From: Celeribacter baekdonensis
GTDB lineage: Bacteria; Pseudomonadota; Alphaproteobacteria; Rhodobacterales; Rhodobacteraceae
Direction: 5' to 3'
DNA: 64,000 bases
Assembly (NCBI RefSeq): GCF_900102315.1
Contig: NZ_FNBL01000003.1
Location: 310,001 to 374,000, forward strand
A program made the translations under genes and the position numbers. Under the pieces are notes generated by a model that worked only from the letters and a program-made list of their open reading frames with translations, did no database searches and had not been told where the DNA came from. Below are positions 27,278 to 35,432 of the stretch, piece after piece (the first letter of the stretch is position 1; each line of letters starts with the position of its first letter).

Positions 27278-27913
27278 ATGCGTTACGCCAAATGGACCCT
27301 GATCGCTCTGATCGTTTTGCTGGTGGGGGGATTTCTTCATTACACCCTGCCACAACATGACATTGTGCGGATCGTGAACACCTATGAGGAGCGTCAGGAT
27401 ATTTCCGGTTGGACGTCGATGTTCTGGCAAGCGCCCGACAATGGATCGACAACAACGCAAAACCGCGATGTGCAATTCATTCAGGCGGTGCGTCCGAACG
27501 GCAAATCCATCGTGTATCGCAATGAGGACACCGGCTGGGGCTGGCCGCCCTATTTCAAATTCGACACGGCAAATCTTTACACCGAAGCCAATGACGCGAT
27601 TTCCAACAAGGACACCCCGGAATGGGTCTCCGTCACCCATTATGGCTGGCGGTCTCAGGTCTTGTCGCTGTTCCCGAATGCCATGGGGATCAAACCGGTG
27701 CCCGGTCCCGACGCGACCATCATCCCATGGGTCAATATCGTGATCCTGACCTTTCTTGCCGTGGTGCTGTTGTTGATCTGGCGGATGCTGGCGCAATTCC
27801 GCGAGCGCACGATTACCCCGCTGGTCGAGGATGTCGAAGACGCTTGGGATGTGATGGATGAGAAAAAGGACAATGCCGTTGATAAAGTCAAAGGCTGGTT
27901 TAAGAAACGCTAA
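27278..27913 (+). CDS. DUF1523 family membrane protein
   Basis: A 211-residue envelope protein with an N-terminal membrane anchor (WTLIALIVLLVGGFLHYTL) and a second segment (WVNIVILTFLAVVLLLIW near 150-168). The periplasmic domain between them has the DUF1523 pattern: HDIVRIVNTYEER, NRDVQFIQAVRPNG, NEDTGWGWPPYFKFD and VTHYGWRS. A charged cytosolic tail ends GWFKKR. AAGGAC precedes ATG 27278. Its stop lies only five bases before the left copy of the inverted repeat that frames the SIR2 gene. Confidence 0.85.
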   Translation: MRYAKWTLIALIVLLVGGFLHYTLPQHDIVRIVNTYEERQDISGWTSMFWQAPDNGSTTTQNRDVQFIQAVRPNGKSIVYRNEDTGWGWPPYFKFDTANLYTEANDAISNKDTPEWVSVTHYGWRSQVLSLFPNAMGIKPVPGPDATIIPWVNIVILTFLAVVLLLIWRMLAQFRERTITPLVEDVEDAWDVMDEKKDNAVDKVKGWFKKR

Positions 27914-27917
27914 AGAG

Positions 27918-27960
27918 AAAGGGGCCGGAAGGCCCAGCCCCTAACGGTAGATGTTGAAAT
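27918..27960 (+). repeat. Left copy of 43-bp inverted repeat framing the SIR2 gene
   Basis: Matches the reverse complement of 29086-29128 at 37 of 43 positions by eye. The four loop bases and two single bases differ. The first 21 bases form a GC-rich hairpin (GGGGCC..GGCCC..), so it may also act as terminator for the DUF1523 gene, whose stop is immediately upstream. Confidence 0.8.
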
Positions 27961-28039
27961 TTGAAGCAGCCGCGCAATTCGCCTGTTCTGTTTATTTTGG
28001 AATGGCCAATATACCAATCGAACACAATGTGAGAGCAAC

Positions 28040-28921
28040 ATGGCCAAGAATAAGAAGAACATGAACCACAATCCAATTCACCACCTCTCAATGCTTAACC
28101 GGCGTGGAAAGGTGTCGCTTTTTGTTGGAGCTGGAGTCTCGGTGGCGTGCGGCCTTCCCGACTGGGAGACCCTTTTGGAAAGAACCACCCAAATTGCGTT
28201 TAATGGAAATGTCCCTCGCGCTGTCCACGCAACAAACCAACACGCCCCGATCATTAGGGCGCGAGTATTGCGAAGCCATCTTGGCGATCGGTTCACTATT
28301 GCAGTAGCAAACGCCCTATATAGCGAACCATTTCAAATCTCACCAACAGTTCAAGAAATCACAAAGTCAGGCATCCGGCGGATTTGCTGCTTTAACTATG
28401 ACGATTTGCTCGAAGAGGCTTACGGTGCCAACGGCTTTACCACACACTCTGTAGTGGAGGGAGAAAAGTTTAACAACAATTTCCGCGGGACATGCATCTA
28501 CCACCCACATGGTTTGCTTCCATACAGCGCTGCCCCAGAGAATATCAAAGATGCGAAAATTATTCTGGGCGAGCAGGAGTATAACTCGCTCTACTCCAAC
28601 CCATATTCATGGTCGAATTTGATTCAGCTATCGCTGCTAACCAACTACACTTGTTTGTTCGTTGGCATGTCTATGCAAGATCCAAACATCCGAAGGCTCC
28701 TCGATGCCTTTGCATACTTGAATTTCACCCACACTCACTACGCGATTTTCAAATCCCCCAGATCAGGAAAATCCGGAAATGAGCGAGAAGCTGCAAGATT
28801 TGTTATGAAGGCTCTCGAACAGGACTTGGCCAGCTTGAAGGTCGCTCCAATTTGGGTTGGAAGCTATGATGAGATCCCCAAGGTGATCCGATCCATTAGA
28901 AATCTGAAAGAGAAAGACTAA
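28040..28921 (+). CDS. SIR2-like domain protein (putative defence NADase)
   Basis: A 293-residue protein dominated by a SIR2_2-type domain: VSLFVGAGVSVACGLPDW near 25-42 (NAD-binding GAG-S), CCFNYDDLLEEAY near 117-129 (catalytic Asn), YHPHGLLP at 154-161 (catalytic His) and LFVGMSMQDPNIRRLLD near 211-227. Family knowledge: such proteins deplete NAD+ in antiphage systems (Thoeris, DSR, SIR2-Argonaute). Here there is no recognisable partner and no extra sensor domain beyond ~60 C-terminal residues. Codon use is AT-rich relative to neighbours, indicating transfer. Ribosome site is weak (GAGAG). A protein deacetylase role is unlikely because zinc cysteines are absent. Confidence 0.82.
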   Translation: MAKNKKNMNHNPIHHLSMLNRRGKVSLFVGAGVSVACGLPDWETLLERTTQIAFNGNVPRAVHATNQHAPIIRARVLRSHLGDRFTIAVANALYSEPFQISPTVQEITKSGIRRICCFNYDDLLEEAYGANGFTTHSVVEGEKFNNNFRGTCIYHPHGLLPYSAAPENIKDAKIILGEQEYNSLYSNPYSWSNLIQLSLLTNYTCLFVGMSMQDPNIRRLLDAFAYLNFTHTHYAIFKSPRSGKSGNEREAARFVMKALEQDLASLKVAPIWVGSYDEIPKVIRSIRNLKEKD

Positions 28922-29085
28922 TCACAGAAAATCCCTTGGGTAGATGCGCCCCAAGCAAGCCCGAAGTCCGGCGAAGATATTTTCGAGACAATGTTCGCTT
29001 AGAAATCCCCGCAGATTCTCTCAAAGGAGCCGTTCAGGGTAATTCCTAAGGGGAAATTGGCCACTTTGGGTCAATCGAAGTTTTC

Positions 29086-29128
29086 ATTTCAACATTTACT
29101 GTTAGGGGCTGGGCCAGATGGCCCCTTT
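29086..29128 (-). repeat. Right copy of 43-bp inverted repeat framing the SIR2 gene
   Basis: Inverted copy of 27918-27960 (37 of 43 identical). Read on the minus strand, the hairpin lies 25 bp downstream of the aldehyde dehydrogenase stop codon and may terminate that transcript. Confidence 0.8.
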
Positions 29129-29152
29129 TTCGTGTCTCGTTTTGATGTCGCG

Positions 29153-31501
29153 TTATTCGCCGTAGGGCACCCAGATGGTTTTGACGTCCGTGGCCTGCGC
29201 CAACCAATCGCGCGCCGCATAGGTTCGCGTCTGACCAAAGTTGACCCAAGTGCGTTTGAGGTTCCCGGCACTTTCCAACTCGATCGTTTTGGAAATGTCA
29301 GCACAGGAAAACGACCACACCGCCTCAATATCCATGTGACCCGCCATCGGCTTTGCCAACTCGGCATGCGATCCGGTGAGGATATTGACCACGCCCGCAG
29401 GCACATCGGAGGTGTCGAGCACCTGATAAAAATCAGTCGCGGCCAAGGGATAGGCTTCAGACGCCACCGCGACCACCCGGTTGCCCATGGCAATGGCGGG
29501 GGCGATGACGTCGATCAACCCGCCCAAAGGCCGGTCATCACAAAACGCACCGATCACGCCCACGGCCTCATTCATCGCCAGAGCCACACCGCGCATCGGC
29601 ACGGGTTTCACCGCTCCGTCCAGTTTGTCGGCCCATGCGGCGAAGGTGAACAGCGTGTCGATGGCGTCCGCGACCTCCTCTTTGGCTTTGGTCTCTGTAG
29701 TGCCGGTCAAATCGCGAATGCGCTGAGCGAATTCATCTGCGCGGGCCGAGAGGTTTTCACCAATGAAATAAAGCACTTGTGCTCGATTGTGCGCTGTGGC
29801 CTTGGTCCAGCCTTTGGCAGACTGCGCCGCTTCCACCGCGTTGCGGATGTCTTTGCGCGAGGCCAGAGAGGTATGGCCCAAAAGCGCGCCCTTGGGCGAA
29901 TAGATCGCTTGCGAATAGCCACTGTCAGGCCGCGCCTGCTTGCCGCCGATGTAGAGTTTCGCGGTGCGATCAAGGTTCAGAACCTCCACCGTGTCGGGCT
30001 TTGAATGCGCCATCGCGGGCTTGACGGTGGTGGTTTTGCCCTTGGGCTTGGTGTAGGCCATCAGACCCTCCCAACCGCCCTCACGACCAAACCCGCTTTC
30101 GCGCATGCCACCAAATCCGGCGGCGGCGTCAAACATGTTCGACCCGTTGACCCAAACCACGCCTGCGACCAGTTTTGGCGCAATATCAAGCGCCAGATTG
30201 ACGTTCTCAGACCACAGCGAGGCGGCCAGACCAAAGCGGGTGTTGTTGGCAACCTGAACCGCTTCTTCGGGCGTGCGGAAGGTGGTGGAGACCAGGACGG
30301 GACCAAAGATTTCCTCCTGCATCAGCATCGCAGAGGGGTGCAATCCGCTGATCAAAGTCGGCGGGTAAAAACAGCCCTCGGGCGCGGGGCAGGGTTGATG
30401 GACCGTGCCTTCCATACCGCCTTTGGCAATCAGCGCCTCGATCCGTTCCAACTGTTTCGGGTCCACAATGGCACCCACGTCGATGCATTTGTCCAACGGG
30501 TTGCCAATGCGCAGTTTCGACATGCGATCAATCAGCCGGGCGTGGAAATCCTCCGCGATGCCCTCTTGCACCAAAAGCCGCGATCCGGCGCAGCACACCT
30601 GCCCCTGATTGAAGAAAATCGCATCGACCAGCCCTTCGATAGCGCTGTCAATGTCGGCGTCTTCAAAGACGATATAGGGAGATTTTCCGCCCAGCTCCAA
30701 GGTCAGCGATTTGCCAGATCCAGCCGTGGCTTGGCGGATGCGACGACCGACGGCGGTCGATCCGGTAAAGGCGATTTTGTCGATGTCTGGATGGGTGACG
30801 ATCATCTCGCCCACGGCTCCGTCGCCGGTCACGATATTGACCACACCTTTGGGCACACCCGCCTCTTGGCAAATCTGCGCAAACAAAAGGGCGGTGAGCG
30901 AGGTATATTCGGCGGGTTTCAACACCACAGTGTTGCCCATGGCAATCGCGGGCGCGACCTTCCACGCCAGCATCAACAGCGGGAAGTTCCACGGGATGAT
31001 TTGCCCACACACGCCAAGCGCCGCGCGCCCCGGCAATTCCTCGTCCATCAACTGCGCCATGCCTGCGTGGTAATAGAAATGCCGCGCCACCAAAGCCACG
31101 TCGATGTCACGGCTTTCGCGGATCGGTTTGCCATTATCCAGCGTCTCCAACACGGCAAACAGGCGCGCGTGTTTTTGGACCAGACGGGCCAAAGCATAAA
31201 GCACCTTGGCGCGGGCTTTGCCGCCGCGTTTTTCCCATTTGGCTTGGGCTTTTCGGGCGGCCGCCACGGCCATGTCCACCTCGCCCAAAGAGGCTTGGGT
31301 CAGATGCGCAAGCACCTCGCCCGTCGCCGGGTTTTTGGCCAAAAACACCTCACCGGGCGCTGTTGCAGGCGCGGTCATTTTGCCATCAATGAAATGGCCA
31401 AACCGATCGCTCCCCTCCACCAACCAGGCCAAAGCCTCCGCCGCCGATTCCGGCGCTGTGCCATAATCCATGGTCTCGAAAATCTCTTTTACGGTCATCA
31501 T
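29153..31501 (-). CDS. Aldehyde dehydrogenase with duplicated C-terminal half-domain
   Basis: A 782-residue protein, far longer than the ~480 of ordinary aldehyde dehydrogenases. Residues ~1-490 are a complete enzyme: PWNFPLLMLAWKVAPA, FTGSTAVGRRIRQ, the general-base Glu in LELGGKSP and the catalytic Cys in NQGQVCCAGSR. Residues ~505-782 resemble the N-terminal part of a second dehydrogenase (KLYIGGKQARPDSGYSQ, ARADEFAQRI) but lack the catalytic cysteine motif. It starts 21 bp after deoC on the same strand. This suggests oxidation of acetaldehyde, or of a deoxyribose-derived aldehyde. The hairpin at 29128-29086 follows. Confidence 0.87.
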   Translation of the reverse strand: MMTVKEIFETMDYGTAPESAAEALAWLVEGSDRFGHFIDGKMTAPATAPGEVFLAKNPATGEVLAHLTQASLGEVDMAVAAARKAQAKWEKRGGKARAKVLYALARLVQKHARLFAVLETLDNGKPIRESRDIDVALVARHFYYHAGMAQLMDEELPGRAALGVCGQIIPWNFPLLMLAWKVAPAIAMGNTVVLKPAEYTSLTALLFAQICQEAGVPKGVVNIVTGDGAVGEMIVTHPDIDKIAFTGSTAVGRRIRQATAGSGKSLTLELGGKSPYIVFEDADIDSAIEGLVDAIFFNQGQVCCAGSRLLVQEGIAEDFHARLIDRMSKLRIGNPLDKCIDVGAIVDPKQLERIEALIAKGGMEGTVHQPCPAPEGCFYPPTLISGLHPSAMLMQEEIFGPVLVSTTFRTPEEAVQVANNTRFGLAASLWSENVNLALDIAPKLVAGVVWVNGSNMFDAAAGFGGMRESGFGREGGWEGLMAYTKPKGKTTTVKPAMAHSKPDTVEVLNLDRTAKLYIGGKQARPDSGYSQAIYSPKGALLGHTSLASRKDIRNAVEAAQSAKGWTKATAHNRAQVLYFIGENLSARADEFAQRIRDLTGTTETKAKEEVADAIDTLFTFAAWADKLDGAVKPVPMRGVALAMNEAVGVIGAFCDDRPLGGLIDVIAPAIAMGNRVVAVASEAYPLAATDFYQVLDTSDVPAGVVNILTGSHAELAKPMAGHMDIEAVWSFSCADISKTIELESAGNLKRTWVNFGQTRTYAARDWLAQATDVKTIWVPYGE

Positions 31502-31522
31502 TTTGATCCTTCTTGCGGGCGC

Positions 31523-32536
31523 TTAACCGATGGCATGGCGGTAGCCCGCCGAATAGTGACCTGTCACATGATGTTCCAACTGGCGCTCAATGTCGCCCAA
31601 AAGCGAGGAGGCGCCAAAGCGGAACAGATGCGGTGACAGCCAATGGTTGCCCAGCTCTTCTTTGATCAAGGACAGGTAGACCAAAGCGTCCTTGGCCTTG
31701 GAAATCCCGCCCGCCGGTTTGTAACCGACGCGGTAGCCGGTGCGCGCATGGTAATCACGGATCGCGCGGATCATCACGAGAGAGACGGGCAGGGTGGCAT
31801 TGACGCTTTCCTTGCCGGTGGAGGTCTTGATGAAATCGGCCCCGGCCATCATGCAGACCTGCGACGCGCGCGCGACATTGCGCAAAGTGCCAAGCTCGCC
31901 GGTGGCCAAAATCGCTTTGACATGGGCCTCGCCACAGGTGGCGCGAAACTCGCGCATTTCGTCATACAAAGCCTGCCAGTTCCCGGTCAAAACATGGCGG
32001 CGCGAAATCACGATGTCGATCTCTTTCGCCCCCGCCTTGACGCTTTCCTCAATCTCTTTGACCCGCAGGTGATAGGGCGACAGACCCGCCGGAAAGCCGG
32101 TGGAGACGGCGGCGACCGGAATGCCGGTGCCGTCCAAAGCCGCCACAGCCGTTTCCACCATCTCGTGATAGACACAGACCGCGCCTGTGGTCAGCGCACC
32201 CATGCCAAGCGCATCCAGAATATCCGCACGCACCGGATGGGCCGCCTTGGCGCAAAGCCGTTTGACCCGGCCCGGCGTGTCATCGCCCGCCAAGGTGGTC
32301 AGGTCGATCATGGTGATGGCTTTCAAAAGCCACGCCGCTTGGTGATCCTTTTTGACACTGCGCCGCCCCGGCAGGGTGGCACAACGCCGTTCAATCGCCG
32401 AGGTGTTGGCCTGAACGCCCCGGATCACATCCAGATCCAGCGCCATGCCCGGATTGCGCGGTTCATGGATCTGCGGCAGATGCGTGCCTGAGGTGGCCAC
32501 TTTGGTATCAGCTTTGGTCATTTCGGGTGTGCCCAT
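31523..32536 (-). CDS. deoC: Deoxyribose-phosphate aldolase
   Basis: Class I aldolase splitting 2-deoxyribose-5-phosphate into glyceraldehyde-3-phosphate and acetaldehyde. The 337-residue product carries the Schiff-base lysine in ADFIKTSTGKE and the proton-relay lysine in VGYKPAGGISKAKDAL. It is longer than E. coli DeoC (259) because of an ~80-residue N-terminal extension, as in eukaryotic-like DeoC. I chose ATG 32536, preceded by GGAGCTTTCC; ATG 32521 is an alternative. The downstream aldehyde dehydrogenase would remove the acetaldehyde formed. Confidence 0.92.
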   Translation of the reverse strand: MGTPEMTKADTKVATSGTHLPQIHEPRNPGMALDLDVIRGVQANTSAIERRCATLPGRRSVKKDHQAAWLLKAITMIDLTTLAGDDTPGRVKRLCAKAAHPVRADILDALGMGALTTGAVCVYHEMVETAVAALDGTGIPVAAVSTGFPAGLSPYHLRVKEIEESVKAGAKEIDIVISRRHVLTGNWQALYDEMREFRATCGEAHVKAILATGELGTLRNVARASQVCMMAGADFIKTSTGKESVNATLPVSLVMIRAIRDYHARTGYRVGYKPAGGISKAKDALVYLSLIKEELGNHWLSPHLFRFGASSLLGDIERQLEHHVTGHYSAGYRHAIG

Positions 32537-32606
32537 GGAAAGCTCCGTCCTTGCTTGCCCGTACGCTGGCATGTGCAGAGAGATTTGGCAATCATTGACC
32601 AGTTGG

Positions 32607-33479
32607 TCAAATGGGCTGGGCCACGCCTTTTTGATGTTTCACCCGGTATTGCCGCGGCGTCATGCCGAAACGGGTGCGAAACAGTCGATGAAAATGGCTC
32701 ATGTTTTGAATGCCGATCTCCTCAGAAATCTCAGAGAGCGAATCCGGCGTGCCGCGCAATTGCCGGGCGGCATAATCCATGCGCAGCCCGTTGACGAAAT
32801 CCGAAGGCGTCATTCCCAAAGAGGCCTGCATCGTGCGCGCGACATGGGCATGGGCTTTGCCACATTGCGCCACAAGCCCGGAGGCGCCATCGCGAAACAC
32901 CTCCGGTTTCTCCGCCGCGATCATGGCCTCATTGAGCCAAACCGGCATGGCGGCGCTTTGATCACGCGCTTCACTGGCCAGTTCTGCGATCAAGGGCAAA
33001 AGAAAGGCTTCGAGGTACAGCGCCGTGCGTGGGGCGGCATCCAGTGCCTTGGCCGCAGCCGAAAGACGCGACAAATGCCGCATGTCGCGGTGGATCACGA
33101 TCGGGGCGGCACCGGGGCCGGGGAACACCTGTGCAACCTCTGGAAATCGCGCCAATAACTCTTTGATTCGGCGCTTTCGGATGATGACATTGACGATATG
33201 GCTTTCCTCGCCGACGCCTTGCAATCCATGCGGATGACCCGGCGACAAAAACACGATGTCACCTTCATTCAGCGCAAGTCTCGCCTCAGGCGTCACAAGG
33301 CGCGCCCGTCCATTGTGCAACCAGAACAGCTCGTAAAAATCTTGGTTGTGCAGCGCCTTTGGCCGCGCACGAGACAAAACTGAGCGTGAAAAATGAAATT
33401 CCTCGCCCTTGGCTAAAATGTCTTTGGCCCAAATATCTTTGGTCGCGGTCTCGATCAGGATCAGTTTCGCTGGCGTCAT
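32607..33479 (-). CDS. AraC family transcriptional regulator
   Basis: A 290-residue regulator with an N-terminal cupin-type sensing domain (LNEGDIVFLSPGHPHGLQGVG near 66-87) and a C-terminal double helix-turn-helix: ARTMQASLGMTPSDFVNGLRM and SDSLSEISEEIGIQNMSHFHRLFRTRFGMTPRQYR, the canonical AraC signature. The ATG has an AGG site. It lies 70 bp upstream of deoC on the same strand, making it the likely regulator of the deoC-aldehyde dehydrogenase pair. The inducer is unknown. Confidence 0.88.
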   Translation of the reverse strand: MTPAKLILIETATKDIWAKDILAKGEEFHFSRSVLSRARPKALHNQDFYELFWLHNGRARLVTPEARLALNEGDIVFLSPGHPHGLQGVGEESHIVNVIIRKRRIKELLARFPEVAQVFPGPGAAPIVIHRDMRHLSRLSAAAKALDAAPRTALYLEAFLLPLIAELASEARDQSAAMPVWLNEAMIAAEKPEVFRDGASGLVAQCGKAHAHVARTMQASLGMTPSDFVNGLRMDYAARQLRGTPDSLSEISEEIGIQNMSHFHRLFRTRFGMTPRQYRVKHQKGVAQPI

Positions 33480-33541
33480 GTGAAAAACCTAACACAGGAC
33501 CCTGTTTGGACCGCATGAAATTCCGCCACGTCATGAAAATT

Positions 33542-33577
33542 TCGCGATGCAATCGCGGTTTTGCTGCATTCGCGAGC
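33542..33577. promoter_or_regulatory. Inverted repeat between AraC and rpe genes
   Basis: TCGCGATGCA and TGCATTCGCGA form an imperfect inverted repeat around a 13-nt centre in the 178-bp divergent region between the AraC gene and rpe. It could be an operator or leader hairpin for either gene. Evidence is symmetry only. Confidence 0.3.
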
Positions 33578-33657
33578 ATGGCGCTCTTCGGGTGACAGCG
33601 CGCCCTAAACCGGGTAAGGCCACGGGCAAGCATAGACCACCCTGAGGAATCGCCCAG

Positions 33658-34356
33658 ATGACCGATATTCTTTTCGACCGTTCCGTGAAAATTGCCCCCT
33701 CCATTCTCGCGGCCGATTTCGCCAATTTTGGCCGTGAGATCGAAGCGGTCGAGGCCGAGGGTGCCGATTGGATTCATGTCGATGTGATGGACGGGCATTT
33801 TGTCCCGAACCTGACCTTTGGTCCGGCGATGTGCAAGGCGATCCGGCCGCATATCAAAACCGTGATGGACGTGCATTTGATGATCTCTCCGGTCGATCCC
33901 TATATCGACGCCTTTGCCGAAGCGGGTGCCGATATCATCACCGCCCATGTCGAAGCCGGCCCGCACATCCACCGCACGTTGCAAGCCATCCGTGGGGCCG
34001 GCGCAAAGGCAGGGCTGGCGCTCAATCCGGGCACCCCTGTTGAGGTGGTCGACTACCTGTTGGATATGGTCGATCTGGTCTGTGTGATGACGGTGAATCC
34101 GGGCTTCGGTGGCCAGAAATTCATTCACTCTCAGGTCGAAAAAGTGCGCAAACTGCGGGCGATGATTGGTGATCGCCCGATCCACATCGAGATCGACGGC
34201 GGTGTTGATCCGATCACAGCACCTTTGGTGGTGGCCGCAGGGGCGGATGCTCTTGTGGCGGGCTCTGCCGTGTTCAAAGGCGGCTCGGTGAACAATCCGG
34301 CGCCTTATGGCGACAACATCCGCGCCATCCGCGCCGCTGCGGCAAAAGTGCTTTAA
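33658..34356 (+). CDS. rpe: Ribulose-phosphate 3-epimerase
   Basis: Metal-dependent TIM-barrel epimerase interconverting ribulose-5-phosphate and xylulose-5-phosphate in the pentose phosphate and Calvin-type pathways. The 232-residue length is typical. Motifs are [12 protein letters not shown] near the N terminus, [19 protein letters not shown] near 37-55 (metal His and Asp), DVHLMI, the [14 protein letters not shown] phosphate loop and [10 protein letters not shown] near 180. GAGGAA precedes the ATG. Followed by two palindromic hairpins. Confidence 0.96.
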   Translation: MTDILFDRSVKIAPSILAADFANFGREIEAVEAEGADWIHVDVMDGHFVPNLTFGPAMCKAIRPHIKTVMDVHLMISPVDPYIDAFAEAGADIITAHVEAGPHIHRTLQAIRGAGAKAGLALNPGTPVEVVDYLLDMVDLVCVMTVNPGFGGQKFIHSQVEKVRKLRAMIGDRPIHIEIDGGVDPITAPLVVAAGADALVAGSAVFKGGSVNNPAPYGDNIRAIRAAAAKVL

Positions 34357-34363
34357 AGCGTTG

Positions 34364-34394
34364 CGCCATAAACCTGAATCACGGGTTTATGGCG
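34364..34394 (+). terminator. Hairpin downstream of rpe
   Basis: CGCCATAAACC (34364-34374) and GGTTTATGGCG (34384-34394) form a perfect 11-bp stem eight bases after the rpe stop. There is no strong T tract, so it may act as a transcript-stabilising or rho-assisted end. Confidence 0.6.
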
Positions 34395-34422
34395 GAGCGC
34401 CCACACCATTGATATGTCTGGT

Positions 34423-34469
34423 AGCGTCACGCCTTTCCCCTGTCTCAGGTGAAAGGCGTGACGCTTTAA
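34423..34469 (+). repeat. Palindromic dispersed repeat, copy 1
   Basis: A long near-perfect hairpin: 15-bp outer stem (34423-34437 with 34451-34465) plus an inner CCTG/CAGG stem. It lies between the convergent rpe and 34485-35432 genes. The reverse complement recurs at 59142-59188 with three mismatches, so this is a dispersed REP-like element that can serve as a two-way terminator. Confidence 0.8.
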
Positions 34470-34484
34470 GCGCCAAGAGGGTTG

Positions 34485-35432
34485 TTAGCCCTCGATGGTC
34501 GCAGGCAAAAGGAATGTGATGTCATCGCGGGCGGACAGGTCCGCGATGTCTTCTTCGTAATGCTGCGTGACCGTGTCGATCACGCCCGCGTCCCAACCCG
34601 GCAAATCACAGGGTTCATCAAGCGCGTCTTCTTTGCCGTATTTGTCCAGAAATGCCAAAATCGTCCGCTCATATTGGGCGTCTGTTTCGGGCGGATGTCC
34701 GGCCAAAAACACCTGAAGCCGTTTCAGCCCCTCCGGTTGGATCAGATCGCGCAGGGCGGCGAAAGTGCCGCGCAATTTGGCGTCATTGGGCAGGCCTGCG
34801 ATCTGACGCATCACCCGTGGCCAGATCAGCGGCGTGTCCTCTTCGCACCACAGCGTCAAGGGCACTTTGGGCAAGGCGCTGCGCAGGGCCTCTACCGTGT
34901 CGCGCCAGCGCAGGCTTTCCGGCTGGACGCTGCGCAAAAACGCACTCGTCGCCCCCCGCGCCTTGCCGGAATCCTGTAGGTTTTGGGCAAACACCGCCGG
35001 GTTGCGCAGGGCCATGCTGAGGCGCAGATCCGAGCTTTCAAACAGTTCGGCAATCGGGGCAATCTGTGTTCCAATGTCGGGGTACAGCCGATCCGCATGA
35101 AGGGCGCTGGCCAAGGGCGAGGCCCAGTTGGCGTCGGCCATGATCACCGCCTTGGCGGTGTTGCCCTGAAGAATTTCGTCCAAAAGCGCGATCTCTTCCG
35201 CTTCAATCGGTGGCAAGCCGTCCAGACGCTCCAAAAGCTCGGTTATCGCCCGTCGGTAGAGATGCGCTGGCGGCGTGCGAATGTCGCGTTCGGCAAAGCC
35301 TTGCGAATTTTGCCGCAGACCCTCGACGATCCGGGTGGTCCCGGCAAAATGAACGCCAATATGCAAATGAACCCGCCTGCGCACAGTGGTTTGATCGGTG
35401 GTTTGATCAGTGGTTTGATCGGTCTCGGTCAA
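34485..35432 (-). CDS. Hypothetical protein in glycosyltransferase operon
   Basis: A 315-residue cytosolic protein, last of a three-gene operon after two glycosyltransferases. The start (VHLHIGVHFAGTTRIVEGL near 20-38) resembles the phosphate-binding opening of sulfotransferase-like or P-loop proteins (HIGxxxxGTT), and a distant sulfotransferase relationship fits the neighbourhood, but the 3'-phosphate motif is not clear. TTG start codon overlaps the upstream stop as TTGA. The N terminus contains three 4-residue repeats (TDQT) encoded by a 12-bp tandem repeat; alternatively translation may begin at a GTG just after it. Function unknown. Confidence 0.7.
   Translation of the reverse strand: MTETDQTTDQTTDQTTVRRRVHLHIGVHFAGTTRIVEGLRQNSQGFAERDIRTPPAHLYRRAITELLERLDGLPPIEAEEIALLDEILQGNTAKAVIMADANWASPLASALHADRLYPDIGTQIAPIAELFESSDLRLSMALRNPAVFAQNLQDSGKARGATSAFLRSVQPESLRWRDTVEALRSALPKVPLTLWCEEDTPLIWPRVMRQIAGLPNDAKLRGTFAALRDLIQPEGLKRLQVFLAGHPPETDAQYERTILAFLDKYGKEDALDEPCDLPGWDAGVIDTVTQHYEEDIADLSARDDITFLLPATIEG
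35386..35421 (-). repeat. 12-bp tandem repeat (3 copies) at a coding N terminus
   Basis: Three consecutive GTGGTTTGATCG/A units on the plus strand encode repeated T-D-Q-T on the minus strand within the first 16 codons of the downstream gene. Copy-number change would stay in frame. Confidence 0.85.
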
